A stretch of 64,000 bases of DNA from the NCBI RefSeq assembly GCF_024497955.1, contig NZ_JANHKP010000003.1, positions 62,001 through 126,000 of the forward strand, written 5' to 3'. The translations under genes were made by a program, and so were the position numbers. The notes under the pieces were generated by a model. It had not been told where the DNA came from and searched no databases. It worked only from the letters and a program-made list of their open reading frames with translations. This document shows, in pieces, positions 18,664-26,405 of this stretch. Origin of the DNA: Streptomyces sp. C10-9-1. GTDB lineage: Bacteria; Actinomycetota; Actinomycetes; Streptomycetales; Streptomycetaceae. Every line of letters starts with the position of its first letter. Position 1 is the first letter of the stretch.

Positions 18664-19397
18664 CCGCTGCGGCCCGGACCCCGCGGGTGCCCGGGGACGA
18701 GGAGCGGCAGGTCACCGTCGTCGGCCACCGCGGCGACCCCTACCGCTTCCGGGAGAACACCCTCCCGTCGCTCCAGGCGGCCTTCGAACGGGGCGCGGAC
18801 CAGGTCGAGGTGGACGTACGGCTCACCCGGGACCGGGTACCGGTACTGCTGCACGACGCCACGCTGGAACGGCTGTGGGGCCATGAGCGGACCCTTGCCC
18901 GGCTGACCGCCGCCGAACTCCGTGAGCTGACGGGCGGCGGTGTGCCCACCCTGGCGGAGGCCCTGGAGGCGGCGGACGGGCGGCGGCTGCTGCTGGACCT
19001 GCCCGGCGAGGTCGACGGCCGAACCGCCCGGGCGGTGGTGGGCGCGGTACACGAGGCCGGGGCCGAGGGCGGCGTCGCCTACTGCGCGGGCACCTCCGCG
19101 ATGCTGGCGGTCCGGGCGGCGGACCCCGAGGCGGAGATCTCGCTCACCTGGACGACCCTGGCCCCGCCCCGGCCCGTGGTGCTGGACGCGGTCCGTCCGC
19201 GGCTGCTCAACTACCGCTTCGGGCTGCTCGGCCCGGAGCTGGTGGAGCGGGTGCACGCCCGGGGGCTGCTGGTGTCGGCCTGGACGGCCGACACCCGGCG
19301 CTCGATGCGCCGGCTGGTGGGCTGCGGTGTGGACTCCGTCACCACGAACCGGCCGGACGTCCTGCGCGGGGTGCTCGACCGGGGGCGCCGGGGCTGA
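18660..19397 (+). CDS. glycerophosphodiester phosphodiesterase
   Basis: A 245-residue GDPD-family protein. Motifs: VVGHRGDPYRFRENTLPSL at about 19 onward with the catalytic His, EVDVRLTRDRVPVLLHD with metal ligands Glu/Asp and the second catalytic His, and LLLDLPGE. C-terminal WTADTRRSMRRLVGCGVDSVTTNRP is the usual barrel end. It hydrolyses deacylated phospholipids to glycerol-3-phosphate plus alcohol. No signal peptide, so probably cytoplasmic. The GTG start overlaps the deaminase stop (GTGA), implying translational coupling though the two reactions are not obviously linked. Confidence 0.88.
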   Translation: MTAAARTPRVPGDEERQVTVVGHRGDPYRFRENTLPSLQAAFERGADQVEVDVRLTRDRVPVLLHDATLERLWGHERTLARLTAAELRELTGGGVPTLAEALEAADGRRLLLDLPGEVDGRTARAVVGAVHEAGAEGGVAYCAGTSAMLAVRAADPEAEISLTWTTLAPPRPVVLDAVRPRLLNYRFGLLGPELVERVHARGLLVSAWTADTRRSMRRLVGCGVDSVTTNRPDVLRGVLDRGRRG

Positions 19398-19566
19398 GCG
19401 ACGTCGGGACGGGATCGGGACGGCGGGCACGCGTCCCGTCACCGGCCGTCGCCGATGCCGGAGTCGGCAACGGTCGGCACGCCCTGCTCCTCCCGTACGA
19501 CCGGCAGGTACGTGCCCTGGGCGTCCGGACGTCGTGCAACCGCTCGACCGCGCCGCCGCTACCGCC

Positions 19567-20751
19567 TCACAGCCCCACCATCGTGTTCCACCGCCGCGCC
19601 AGCTCCCTGCGCTCGCGCGGGGTGATGTCCCGCGCGATCGCCAGCCGGGCGCGCATGGCCGCGTCCGGGAAGATCAGCGGGTCCTCGGCGAGCGCGGCGG
19701 TCTCCTCGTCGCCGGAGGAGGCCAGCACCTCGCGCGCGGCGGGTACCGGGCAGACGTAGTTGACCCAGGCGGCCAGTGCGGCGGCGGTCTCCGGGTCGTA
19801 GTAGTGGTCGACCAGGCGCTCGGCGTTGGCCTTGTGGCGGGCCCGGTTGGGGATCAGCAGGCTCTCTGACCACAGCTCGCCGCCCTCCTCGGGCACGACG
19901 AAGGCGATGTCCGGGTTGTCCGCCTGGAGTTGGATGACGTCGCCGGAGTACGCCTGGCAGGCGAGGACGTCGCCGGAGGCGAGGTCCTTGATGTAGTCGT
20001 TGCCCGTGAAGCGCCGGATGTGACGGCGGTCCACCAGCTCCTCGACGTGCTCGCACATCCGGTGGAAGTCGTCGGCGCGCCAGCGGGTGATGTCCACGCC
20101 GTCGCCCTGCATCAGCATCCCGAACGCCTCGTCGAGCCCGGACAGCAGGGTGACCCTGCCGCGCAGGTCGTCCGCCCACAGGTCGGCGGTGGCGCGGATC
20201 TCCCGGCCGAGTCGGCGGCGGTCGTAGGCGATGCCCGTGATGCCGCTCTGCCAGGGGACGCTGCTGCGCCGGCCCTCGTCGAAGGCCGGGTCCAGCAGCT
20301 GCGGGTCGAGGTGCCGCGCCACGTTGGGCTGCCGGGAGCGGTCCATCTCCTGCACCCAGCCGAGCCGGACGAAGCGGGCGGCCATCCAGTCGCTGACCAC
20401 GACGAGGTCGCGGCCGGTCTCCTGGCGGTTGATCAGCGACGGGCCGATCTTGCCGAAGAACTCGTCGTTGTCGTTGATCTCCTCGCGGTAGCGGACGGAG
20501 ATCCCGGTGCGGCGGGTGAAGGCGTCGAGGGTGGGGCGCCGGGAGGTCTCCTCGTCGACGTCGATGTAGAGCGGCCAGTTGGCGAAGTCCACGCGGGGCT
20601 CCGCCTCGGAGAGGTCGCTGCGGGCACGGTCCCCCGGCGCCACCCGGGCCGGCGGCACGCCGCAGGCGGACAGTGCGAGGCCGGCGCCTCCCGCGCCGAG
20701 GGCGCCGAGGAGGGTCCGGCGGGACAGGAGGTGCTTCCGGGTCGCCGTCAC
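19567..20751 (-). CDS. second PotD-like polyamine-binding lipoprotein (orphan)
   Basis: A 394-residue binding protein clearly paralogous to PotD at 13169–14416: shared blocks include SRRTLL…SACGVPPARV, RRPTLDAFTRRTGISVRYREEINDNDEFFGKI, RFTGNDYIKDL and ADNPDIAFVVPEEGG. It has a twin-arginine-type signal and lipobox ALSAC. No permease or ATPase gene is adjacent, so it must use PotABC from the other operon or another system, or act as a sensor. Start GTG 20751 has only a weak ribosome site; a longer frame to 20817 adds residues of unlikely coding character. Confidence 0.82.
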   Translation of the reverse strand: MTATRKHLLSRRTLLGALGAGGAGLALSACGVPPARVAPGDRARSDLSEAEPRVDFANWPLYIDVDEETSRRPTLDAFTRRTGISVRYREEINDNDEFFGKIGPSLINRQETGRDLVVVSDWMAARFVRLGWVQEMDRSRQPNVARHLDPQLLDPAFDEGRRSSVPWQSGITGIAYDRRRLGREIRATADLWADDLRGRVTLLSGLDEAFGMLMQGDGVDITRWRADDFHRMCEHVEELVDRRHIRRFTGNDYIKDLASGDVLACQAYSGDVIQLQADNPDIAFVVPEEGGELWSESLLIPNRARHKANAERLVDHYYDPETAAALAAWVNYVCPVPAAREVLASSGDEETAALAEDPLIFPDAAMRARLAIARDITPRERRELARRWNTMVGL

Positions 20752-20850
20752 GCCCGCAGGATGGCGCCCGGCGGGCGCGGCGGGCAATGGACGCTGCGTC
20801 GACCTCTGCCCGCGCACGGCGGTCGAGGTGTCGATCTCCCTCTGCCCTCA

Positions 20851-20885
20851 TGGACAAGTGTCCAGTATTGTTGGACACCTGTCCA
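20851..20885 (+). promoter_or_regulatory. twin palindromic operator for the DUF1304/TetR pair
   Basis: Two 14-bp palindromes share the half-sites TGGACA/TGTCCA: TGGACA-AG-TGTCCA at 20851–20864 and TGGACA-CC-TGTCCA at 20872–20885. Their centres are 21 bp apart, two helical turns. A -10-like TATTGT (20866–20871) lies between them and the coding start is 14 nt beyond. This is a textbook autoregulatory TetR-type operator; the binding protein is inferred to be the one encoded at 21259. Confidence 0.75.
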
Positions 20886-20899
20886 CGAAAGGGAGTCCC

Positions 20900-21262
20900 G
20901 TGACCCTCATCGCGCAGGTGCTCGTCGGCCTGGTCGCCGCACTGCACGCCTGGATCCTGGTGCTGGAGATGTTCCTGTGGGAGCGCCGCCCCGGCCGCTC
21001 GCTCTCCGGGTTCGACCCGGCCATGGCCCGCGCCACGGCACCGCTGGCCGCCAACCAGGGCCTGTACAACGGGTTCCTGGCCGCCGGGCTGGTGTGGGGC
21101 CTCGTCGCGGCCGACCCCACCGGCCACCGGGTGCAGGTGTTCTTCCTGACCTGCGTGGTGGTGGCCGGCGTCTACGGGAGCCTGACCGCCAACCGGCGCA
21201 TCCTCTTCGCACAGGCGCTGCCCGGCGCGGTCGCCCTCGCCGCGGTGCTGGTGGCCCGGTGA
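20900..21262 (+). CDS. DUF1304 four-helix membrane protein
   Basis: A 120-residue integral membrane protein with four hydrophobic helices (about 4–24, 48–68, 74–92, 100–118) and the family word FLWERRPGR after helix 1 plus NQGLYNGFLAAGLVWG. DUF1304 proteins are small and uncharacterised; they are often paired with TetR repressors, which suggests an inducible efflux or stress role. GTG 20900 follows GGGAGTCCC. It overlaps the next gene by four bases (GTGA), forming a two-gene operon controlled by the twin palindromes just upstream. Confidence 0.85.
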   Translation: MTLIAQVLVGLVAALHAWILVLEMFLWERRPGRSLSGFDPAMARATAPLAANQGLYNGFLAAGLVWGLVAADPTGHRVQVFFLTCVVVAGVYGSLTANRRILFAQALPGAVALAAVLVAR

Positions 21263-21813
21263 GCGACGCACGGGCCGAGCGCACCCGCACCAGGCTGCGG
21301 GCGGCACTGCTCGGGGAGTGCGCCGAGCGGCCGCTGGCGGAGGTCAGCGTGGCCGCCGTCGTGCGCCGCGCGGGAGTCGGCCGCGCCACGTTCTACCTCC
21401 ACTACCCGGACCTGGAGGCCCTCGCCGTCGACGCCTGCGCGCAGGTCGTGCGGGAGGCGGTCGACGCGCTGCACGCATGGCGCGGGACGCCCGACCCCGG
21501 GGCGCCGCCCGGTCCTCTCACGGAGTTCTTCCGCGAACTGCACCTGCAGGCTCCGCTGCACCGGGCGCTGCTCCGGGAGGGCGGCGGAGGGCCCCTCGGC
21601 GAGCTGCTCCACCGGGAGCTGCGGGCCCGCAGCCGGCGCGAGCGGGAACTGGCGGGCGCTCCCGCCCCCGAGGTGGTGGCCTCGGCGGTGGCGGCCGCCT
21701 TCACCGGGCTGCTGGCGGACTGGCTCCACGGGGACCCGGACCGGGGCCCCGAGGAGATGGCCCACCTCACCTGGCGCCTGCTGATCTCCCTGCACCGCAC
21801 CCCCCTGCCCTGA
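21259..21813 (+). CDS. TetR-family transcriptional repressor
   Basis: A 184-residue regulator. Helix-turn-helix at about 24–47 (LAEVSVAAVVRRAGVGRATFYLHY), with the YLHYPD end characteristic of TetR. The C-terminal domain (about 60–184) is ligand-binding and has no recognisable specificity. GTG 21259 overlaps the DUF1304 stop. Position and the paired TGGACA/TGTCCA palindromes suggest autorepression with release by an unknown small molecule. Confidence 0.85.
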   Translation: MSDARAERTRTRLRAALLGECAERPLAEVSVAAVVRRAGVGRATFYLHYPDLEALAVDACAQVVREAVDALHAWRGTPDPGAPPGPLTEFFRELHLQAPLHRALLREGGGGPLGELLHRELRARSRRERELAGAPAPEVVASAVAAAFTGLLADWLHGDPDRGPEEMAHLTWRLLISLHRTPLP

Positions 21814-21866
21814 CGCACCCGCCCCGACCGCGAGCGGAACCCGCCGGGAGGACCGGCCGACGGCCC

Positions 21867-21910
21867 GAAGGGGCGGACCCGGGGTGCGCCGACCCCGGAC
21901 CCGCCCCTTC
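21867..21910. terminator. bidirectional terminator
   Basis: A 19-bp stem with two mismatches: the left arm begins GAAGGGGCGG at 21867, the right arm ends CCGCCCCTTC at 21910. It separates the convergent tetR and aldehyde dehydrogenase genes and lies within 60 nt of both stops. Confidence 0.7.
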
Positions 21911-21924
21911 GCGGCGGTCGCGCC

Positions 21925-23364
21925 TCAGGCGTCGAGCGAGGTCATCACGTGCTTGATGCGGGTGTAGTCCTCGAAGCCGTAGGCCGAGAGGTCCTTGCCG
22001 TAGCCGGACTTCTTGAAGCCTCCGTGCGGCATCTCCGCGACCAGCGGGATGTGGGTGTTGATCCACACGCACCCGAAGTCCAGGGCCTTGGACAGGCGCA
22101 TCGCCCGCGCGTGGTCCTTGGTCCACACCGAGGAGGCCAGCGCGTAGTCCACGTCGTTCGCCCAGGTGACGGCCTGCGCCTCGTCGGTGAAGGACTGCAC
22201 GGTGATCACGGGGCCGAAGACCTCGTTCTGGATGATCTCGTCGTCCTGCCTGAGGCCGGAGACCACCGTCGGGGCGTAGAAGTAGCCCTTGTCGCCGACC
22301 CGCCGGCCACCGGCCTCCACCTTGGCGTGCGCCGGGAGGCGGTCGATGAAGCCGGACACCTGGGCGAGCTGGTTGGCGTTGTTCAGCGGGCCGTACAGCA
22401 CGTCCTCGTCGTCCGGGGCGCCGGTCCTCGTCTCGGACGCGGCCTTCGCGAGCGCCGAGACGAACTCGTCGTGGATCGACTCGTGGACCAGGACGCGGGT
22501 GGCGGCCGTGCAGTCCTGCCCGGCGTTGAAGAACCCGGCCACCGAGATGTCCTCGACGGCCTTGGCGATGTCGGTGTCCTCGAACACCACCACCGGGGCC
22601 TTGCCGCCGAGCTCCAGGTGCACGCGCTTGACGTCCTTGGCGGCCGAGGCGGCGACCTGCATGCCCGCGCGGACCGAACCGGTGATGGAGGCCATGGCGG
22701 GCGTCGGGTGCTCGACCATCATGCGGCCGGTGTCGCGGTCGCCGCACACCACGTTGAAGACGCCCTTGGGGGCGATGGCACCGATGATCTCGGCCATGAG
22801 GACCGTCGAGGCCGGAGTGGTGTCGGAGGGCTTGAGCACCACGGTGTTGCCGGCGGCCATGGCCGGGGCGAACTTCCACACCGCCATCATCATCGGGTAG
22901 TTCCACGGGGCGACCTGCGCGCACACGCCCACCGGCTCGCGGCGGACGATGGAGGTCAGCCCCTCCATGTACTCGCCCGCGGAGCGGCCTTCCAGCAGCC
23001 GTGCGGCGCCCGCGAAGAAGCGGATCTGGTCCACCATCGGCGGGATCTCCTCGGTGCGGGTGAGCCCGAGCGGCTTGCCGGTGTTCTCCGACTCGGCCTC
23101 GATCAGCTCCTCCGCCCGCTCCTCGAAGGCGTCCGCGATCTTCAGGAGCACCTTCTGGCGCTCTGCGGGCGTGGTGTCGCGCCAGGCGGGGAAGGCGGCT
23201 GCCGCAGCGTCCATGGCCGCGTCGACATCGGCCTGGCCGGACAGCGGGGAGGTCGCGTACGCCTCTCCGGTGACCGGGTTGACGACGTCGATGGTGCGGC
23301 CGTCGGCGGCGTCCTTGAACTCCCCGTTGATGTAGTTGCGCAGACGACGCAGCTCGGTGGTCAC
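21925..23364 (-). CDS. gamma-aminobutyraldehyde dehydrogenase
   Basis: A 479-residue aldehyde dehydrogenase beginning MTTELRRLRNYINGEF. Motifs: APWNYPMMMAVWKFAPA, ITGSVRAG, ELGGKAPVVVFED with the general-base Glu, and NAGQDCTAATRVLV with the catalytic Cys. Family resemblance points to 4-aminobutanal (or succinate-semialdehyde) oxidation. GTG 23364 has GGAGG at 9 nt, better than GTG 23373, which is too close to it. It is divergent from an Lrp-type gene, a standard regulator–target pairing, and paralogous to 14488–16005. Confidence 0.88.
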   Translation of the reverse strand: MTTELRRLRNYINGEFKDAADGRTIDVVNPVTGEAYATSPLSGQADVDAAMDAAAAAFPAWRDTTPAERQKVLLKIADAFEERAEELIEAESENTGKPLGLTRTEEIPPMVDQIRFFAGAARLLEGRSAGEYMEGLTSIVRREPVGVCAQVAPWNYPMMMAVWKFAPAMAAGNTVVLKPSDTTPASTVLMAEIIGAIAPKGVFNVVCGDRDTGRMMVEHPTPAMASITGSVRAGMQVAASAAKDVKRVHLELGGKAPVVVFEDTDIAKAVEDISVAGFFNAGQDCTAATRVLVHESIHDEFVSALAKAASETRTGAPDDEDVLYGPLNNANQLAQVSGFIDRLPAHAKVEAGGRRVGDKGYFYAPTVVSGLRQDDEIIQNEVFGPVITVQSFTDEAQAVTWANDVDYALASSVWTKDHARAMRLSKALDFGCVWINTHIPLVAEMPHGGFKKSGYGKDLSAYGFEDYTRIKHVMTSLDA

Positions 23365-23409
23365 TGTTGCCACCCCTCCTGTCAGATGTCCGATGGGTGA
23401 GACACCACC

Positions 23410-23437
23410 ACCCTAATCGGAGTGTCGACGCTTTCAA
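23410..23437 (-). promoter_or_regulatory. promoter of the aldehyde dehydrogenase gene
   Basis: Reading leftward, -35 TTGAAA (23432–23437), a 16-bp spacer and -10 TAGGGT (23410–23415) precede the GTG start by about 45 nt. It lies in the 182-bp divergent region shared with the Lrp-type regulator, which also carries AACAACGAATTTC at 23486–23498, similar to the repeat core before the pot operon. Confidence 0.55.
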
Positions 23438-23546
23438 CAGGCCCGACCCTCCACAACTTCGGATTCGGTGAGATTGATAGCTGTGAACAACGAATTTCAT
23501 CGGTCGGGGCTTGCCAGACCAACGAGTCCCGGTGCAAAGTGAGTCC

Positions 23547-24044
23547 GTGGCCAGCCGTAGCGCAGATTCCAGGAACGGGACCGGCAGCGCGTCGTCGCCG
23601 ACGATCGACTCCGTATCCCTCGCGATCATCGAACAGCTCCAGGAGGACGGTCGCCGTCCGTACGCCGCGATAGGCAAGGCCGTCGGCCTGTCCGAGGCGG
23701 CCGTACGGCAGCGCGTCCAGAAGCTGCTCGAACAGGGCGTGATGCAGATCGTCGCCGTCACCGACCCTCTCACCGTGGGCCTGCGGCGCCAGGCGATGGT
23801 CGGCATCAAGGTCGAGGGGGACCTCGACCACGTCGCCGACGCGCTCACGGCGATGGCCGAGTGCGAGTACGTGGTCATGACCGCGGGCTCGTTCGATCTG
23901 ATGGTCGAGATCGTCTGCGAGGACGACGACCACCTGCTCGAAGTGATCAACAAGCGGATCCGCGCGCTCCCCGGCGTGCGCTCCACCGAGAGCTTCGTCT
24001 ACCTCAAGCTCAAGAAGCAGACCTACATGTGGGGAACCCGATAG
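23547..24044 (+). CDS. Lrp/AsnC-family regulator of amine utilisation
   Basis: A 165-residue regulator: N-terminal helix-turn-helix (about 22–70; IIEQLQEDGRRPYAAIGKAVGLSEAAVRQRVQKL) and C-terminal RAM effector-binding domain (about 80–160; VGIKVEGDLDHVADAL, YVVMTAGSFDLMVEIVCED). It sits between the aldehyde dehydrogenase it faces and the aminotransferase it precedes by 2 nt. The Streptomyces coelicolor gene at this location has, as I recall, been named epuRI (ethanolamine and polyamine utilisation regulator); this equivalence is from memory. Start GTG 23547 has a weak GTGAG site; GTG 23532 is an alternative. Confidence 0.85.
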   Translation: MASRSADSRNGTGSASSPTIDSVSLAIIEQLQEDGRRPYAAIGKAVGLSEAAVRQRVQKLLEQGVMQIVAVTDPLTVGLRRQAMVGIKVEGDLDHVADALTAMAECEYVVMTAGSFDLMVEIVCEDDDHLLEVINKRIRALPGVRSTESFVYLKLKKQTYMWGTR

Positions 24045-24046
24045 CC

Positions 24047-25417
24047 GTGAGCCAGGACCGCAGCGACCTCTCCAAGTCCGCCTACGACCACCTGTGGATG
24101 CACTTCACCCGCATGTCGTCGTACGAGAACGCCCCCGTTCCCACCATCGTGCGCGGCGAGGGCACCTACATCTACGACGACAAGGGCAAGCGCTACCTCG
24201 ACGGCCTCGCCGGGCTGTTCGTGGTCCAGGCCGGTCACGGCAGGCACGAGCTCGCCGAGACGGCCGCCCGGCAGGCGAAGGAGCTGGCCTTCTTCCCCGT
24301 GTGGTCCTACGCCCACCCCAAGGCGGTCGAGCTCGCCGAGCGCCTGGCCCTCGCCGCCCCGGGCGACCTGAACAAGGTCTTCTTCACCACCGGGGGCGGA
24401 GAGGCGGTCGAGACCGCCTGGAAGCTCGCCAAGCAGTACTTCAAGCTCATCGGCAAGCCGACCAAGTACAAGGTCATCTCCCGTGCGGTGGCCTACCACG
24501 GCACCCCGCAGGGCGCCCTGTCGATCACCGGCCTGCCCGGGCTCAAGGCCCCCTTCGAGCCGCTGGTACCCGGCGCCCACAAGGTGCCGAACACCAACAT
24601 CTACCGCGCCCCGCTCCACGGCGAGGACCCGGAGGCCTTCGGCCGCTGGGCCGCCGACCAGATCGAGCAGCAGATCCTCTTCGAGGGCCCCGACACCGTG
24701 GCCGCGGTCTTCCTGGAGCCCGTGCAGAACGCGGGCGGCTGCTTCCCGCCCCCGCCCGGGTACTTCCAGCGGGTGCGCGAGATCTGCGACCGGTACGACG
24801 TGCTGCTCGTCTCCGACGAGGTCATCTGCGCCTTCGGCCGGCTCGGCACCACCTTCGCCTGCGACAAGTTCGGCTACGTACCCGACATGATCACCTGCGC
24901 CAAGGGCATGACCTCGGGGTACTCCCCCATCGGCGCCTGCATCGTCTCGGACCGCCTCGCCGAGCCCTTCTACAAGGGCGACAACACCTTCCTGCACGGC
25001 TACACCTTCGGCGGCCACCCCGTCTCCGCGGCGGTGGGCCTCGCCAACCTCGACCTGTTCGAGAAGGAGGGACTGAACCAGCACGTCCTCGACAACGAGG
25101 GCGCGTTCCGCGCCACCCTGGAGAAGCTGCACGACCTGCCGATCGTCGGCGATGTCCGGGGCAACGGCTTCTTCTACGGCATCGAGCTGGTCAAGGACAA
25201 GAACACCAAGGAGTCCTTCAACGAGGAGGAGACCGAGCGCGTCCTGTACGGCTTCCTGTCCAAGGCGCTCTTCGACGCCGGGCTCTACTGCCGCGCCGAC
25301 GACCGCGGCGACCCGGTCGTCCAGCTGGCGCCGCCGCTGATCTCCGACCAGTCGACCTTCGACGAGATCGAGCAGATCCTGCGCGGCGTGCTCACGGAGG
25401 CATGGACCAGGCTCTGA
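24047..25417 (+). CDS. class III aminotransferase, likely putrescine–pyruvate type
   Basis: A 456-residue PLP enzyme of the omega-amino acid:pyruvate aminotransferase group. Motifs: FFTTGGGEAVETAWKLAK, AYHGTPQGALS, LLVSDEVICAFGRLGTTFACDKFG, and the Schiff-base lysine in TCAKGMTSGYSPIGA. The surrounding genes suggest putrescine or another diamine as amino donor, producing aminobutanal for the dehydrogenases. It is distinct from GabT at 3954, with a different active-site neighbourhood. GTG 24047 starts 2 nt after the regulator's stop with no ribosome site, so it relies on translational coupling. Confidence 0.85.
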   Translation: MSQDRSDLSKSAYDHLWMHFTRMSSYENAPVPTIVRGEGTYIYDDKGKRYLDGLAGLFVVQAGHGRHELAETAARQAKELAFFPVWSYAHPKAVELAERLALAAPGDLNKVFFTTGGGEAVETAWKLAKQYFKLIGKPTKYKVISRAVAYHGTPQGALSITGLPGLKAPFEPLVPGAHKVPNTNIYRAPLHGEDPEAFGRWAADQIEQQILFEGPDTVAAVFLEPVQNAGGCFPPPPGYFQRVREICDRYDVLLVSDEVICAFGRLGTTFACDKFGYVPDMITCAKGMTSGYSPIGACIVSDRLAEPFYKGDNTFLHGYTFGGHPVSAAVGLANLDLFEKEGLNQHVLDNEGAFRATLEKLHDLPIVGDVRGNGFFYGIELVKDKNTKESFNEEETERVLYGFLSKALFDAGLYCRADDRGDPVVQLAPPLISDQSTFDEIEQILRGVLTEAWTRL

Positions 25418-25593
25418 CCTCCCCGCCGGGCTCGGGCGCGGGCCCGGCCCCGCACGCCTCGCGTGACGCGTCAGCAGGGAGGCCCCCGGCCCGGCCCCGC
25501 CGCGCTCCCCGGCACACGGCCCGGGTGCCCCCATCCGAGTGAGATGGGCGGCGCCCGGGCCGCGTGCTTCCCTGCACCCCGGCGACGAGTCCT

Positions 25594-25650
25594 TACCGTG
25601 CCCAGTGACCCTTCGGACCGGTCTTCGTTCCCCCGTACGGGGGTCCGGAA
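25594..25650 (+). promoter_or_regulatory. candidate promoter and leader hairpin before the ABC pair
   Basis: A -10-like TACCGT at 25594–25599 is followed by a structured leader: TTCGGACC (25612–25619) can pair with GGTCCGGAA around 25642–25650, enclosing the perfect palindrome CCCCCGTACGGGGG (25630–25643). The ATPase gene starts 27 nt later. The 259-bp gap 25418–25676 holds no gene I can support. Confidence 0.35.
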
Positions 25651-25676
25651 ATCCGATCAGCAGCGAGGAGTACACG

Positions 25677-26405
25677 ATGGTGGCCCCGCCGGACAACGAT
25701 GTGATCTGGGCTCGCTCCCTGCACCACGCCCACCGCGGTTCCCCGGCCCTGGCCGGCGTGTCGCTCGGCGTCCGGGAGGGCGAGATCCTCGCCGTGTGCG
25801 GCCCCCGCGGCAGCGGGAAGACCACCCTGCTCCAGTGCCTCTCCGGGCAACTCGTCCCGCAGCAGGGCGAGGTGTGGTTCAACAGCTCCCCCGTGCACAG
25901 CCTGCCCCCGCTCCAGCGCGAGCGCCTGCGCCACGAGCGGTTCGGCTGGATCGACCCCGTGCCCGCCCTGGTGCCCGAACTCACGGCCTGGGAGAACGCG
26001 GCACTCCCCCTGCTGCTCCGGGGAGTCGGGCGCAGGGCGGCCAAGGCCGCGGCCCTGGAGTGGATGGAGCGCCTCGACGTCGGGGGCGCGGCCCGCAAGC
26101 GGCCCCACGCCCTGGTCCGCGCGGAGCAGCAGCGCGTCGCCGTGGCCCGGGCCCTGGTCGGCGAGCCCGAGGTGCTCTTCGCCGACGAGCCGACAGCCGC
26201 GCTGCACAGCGCCGACGCCGCGCACGTGCTGCGCACGGTGACGGCCGCCGCCCGCTCGCACCGGATGACCATGGTGCTCGCCACCCACGACCCGGAGACC
26301 GCCGCCGTGGCCGACCGCATCCTGACGGTCCTCGACGGCCGCCGCACCGGCAGCACCGCCACCCCCGCAGCGGAAGGCCGGGCCGCGTGCTCGCTCTCCG
26401 TCTAG
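25677..26405 (+). CDS. ABC-type ATPase with degenerate signature motif
   Basis: A 242-residue MacB/LolD-sized ATPase. Walker A GPRGSGKTT (about 42–50) and Walker B VLFADEPTAAL are intact, as is the H-loop ATHDPETA. The signature helix reads LVRAEQQRVAVARAL, lacking the usual LSGGQ serine and glycines, and the Q-loop region reads RFGWIDPVPAL without a clear Gln. ATP binding is therefore likely but normal hydrolysis is doubtful. ATG 25677 has GAGGAG 7 nt upstream. It overlaps the next gene by 19 nt. Confidence 0.8.
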   Translation: MVAPPDNDVIWARSLHHAHRGSPALAGVSLGVREGEILAVCGPRGSGKTTLLQCLSGQLVPQQGEVWFNSSPVHSLPPLQRERLRHERFGWIDPVPALVPELTAWENAALPLLLRGVGRRAAKAAALEWMERLDVGGAARKRPHALVRAEQQRVAVARALVGEPEVLFADEPTAALHSADAAHVLRTVTAAARSHRMTMVLATHDPETAAVADRILTVLDGRRTGSTATPAAEGRAACSLSV

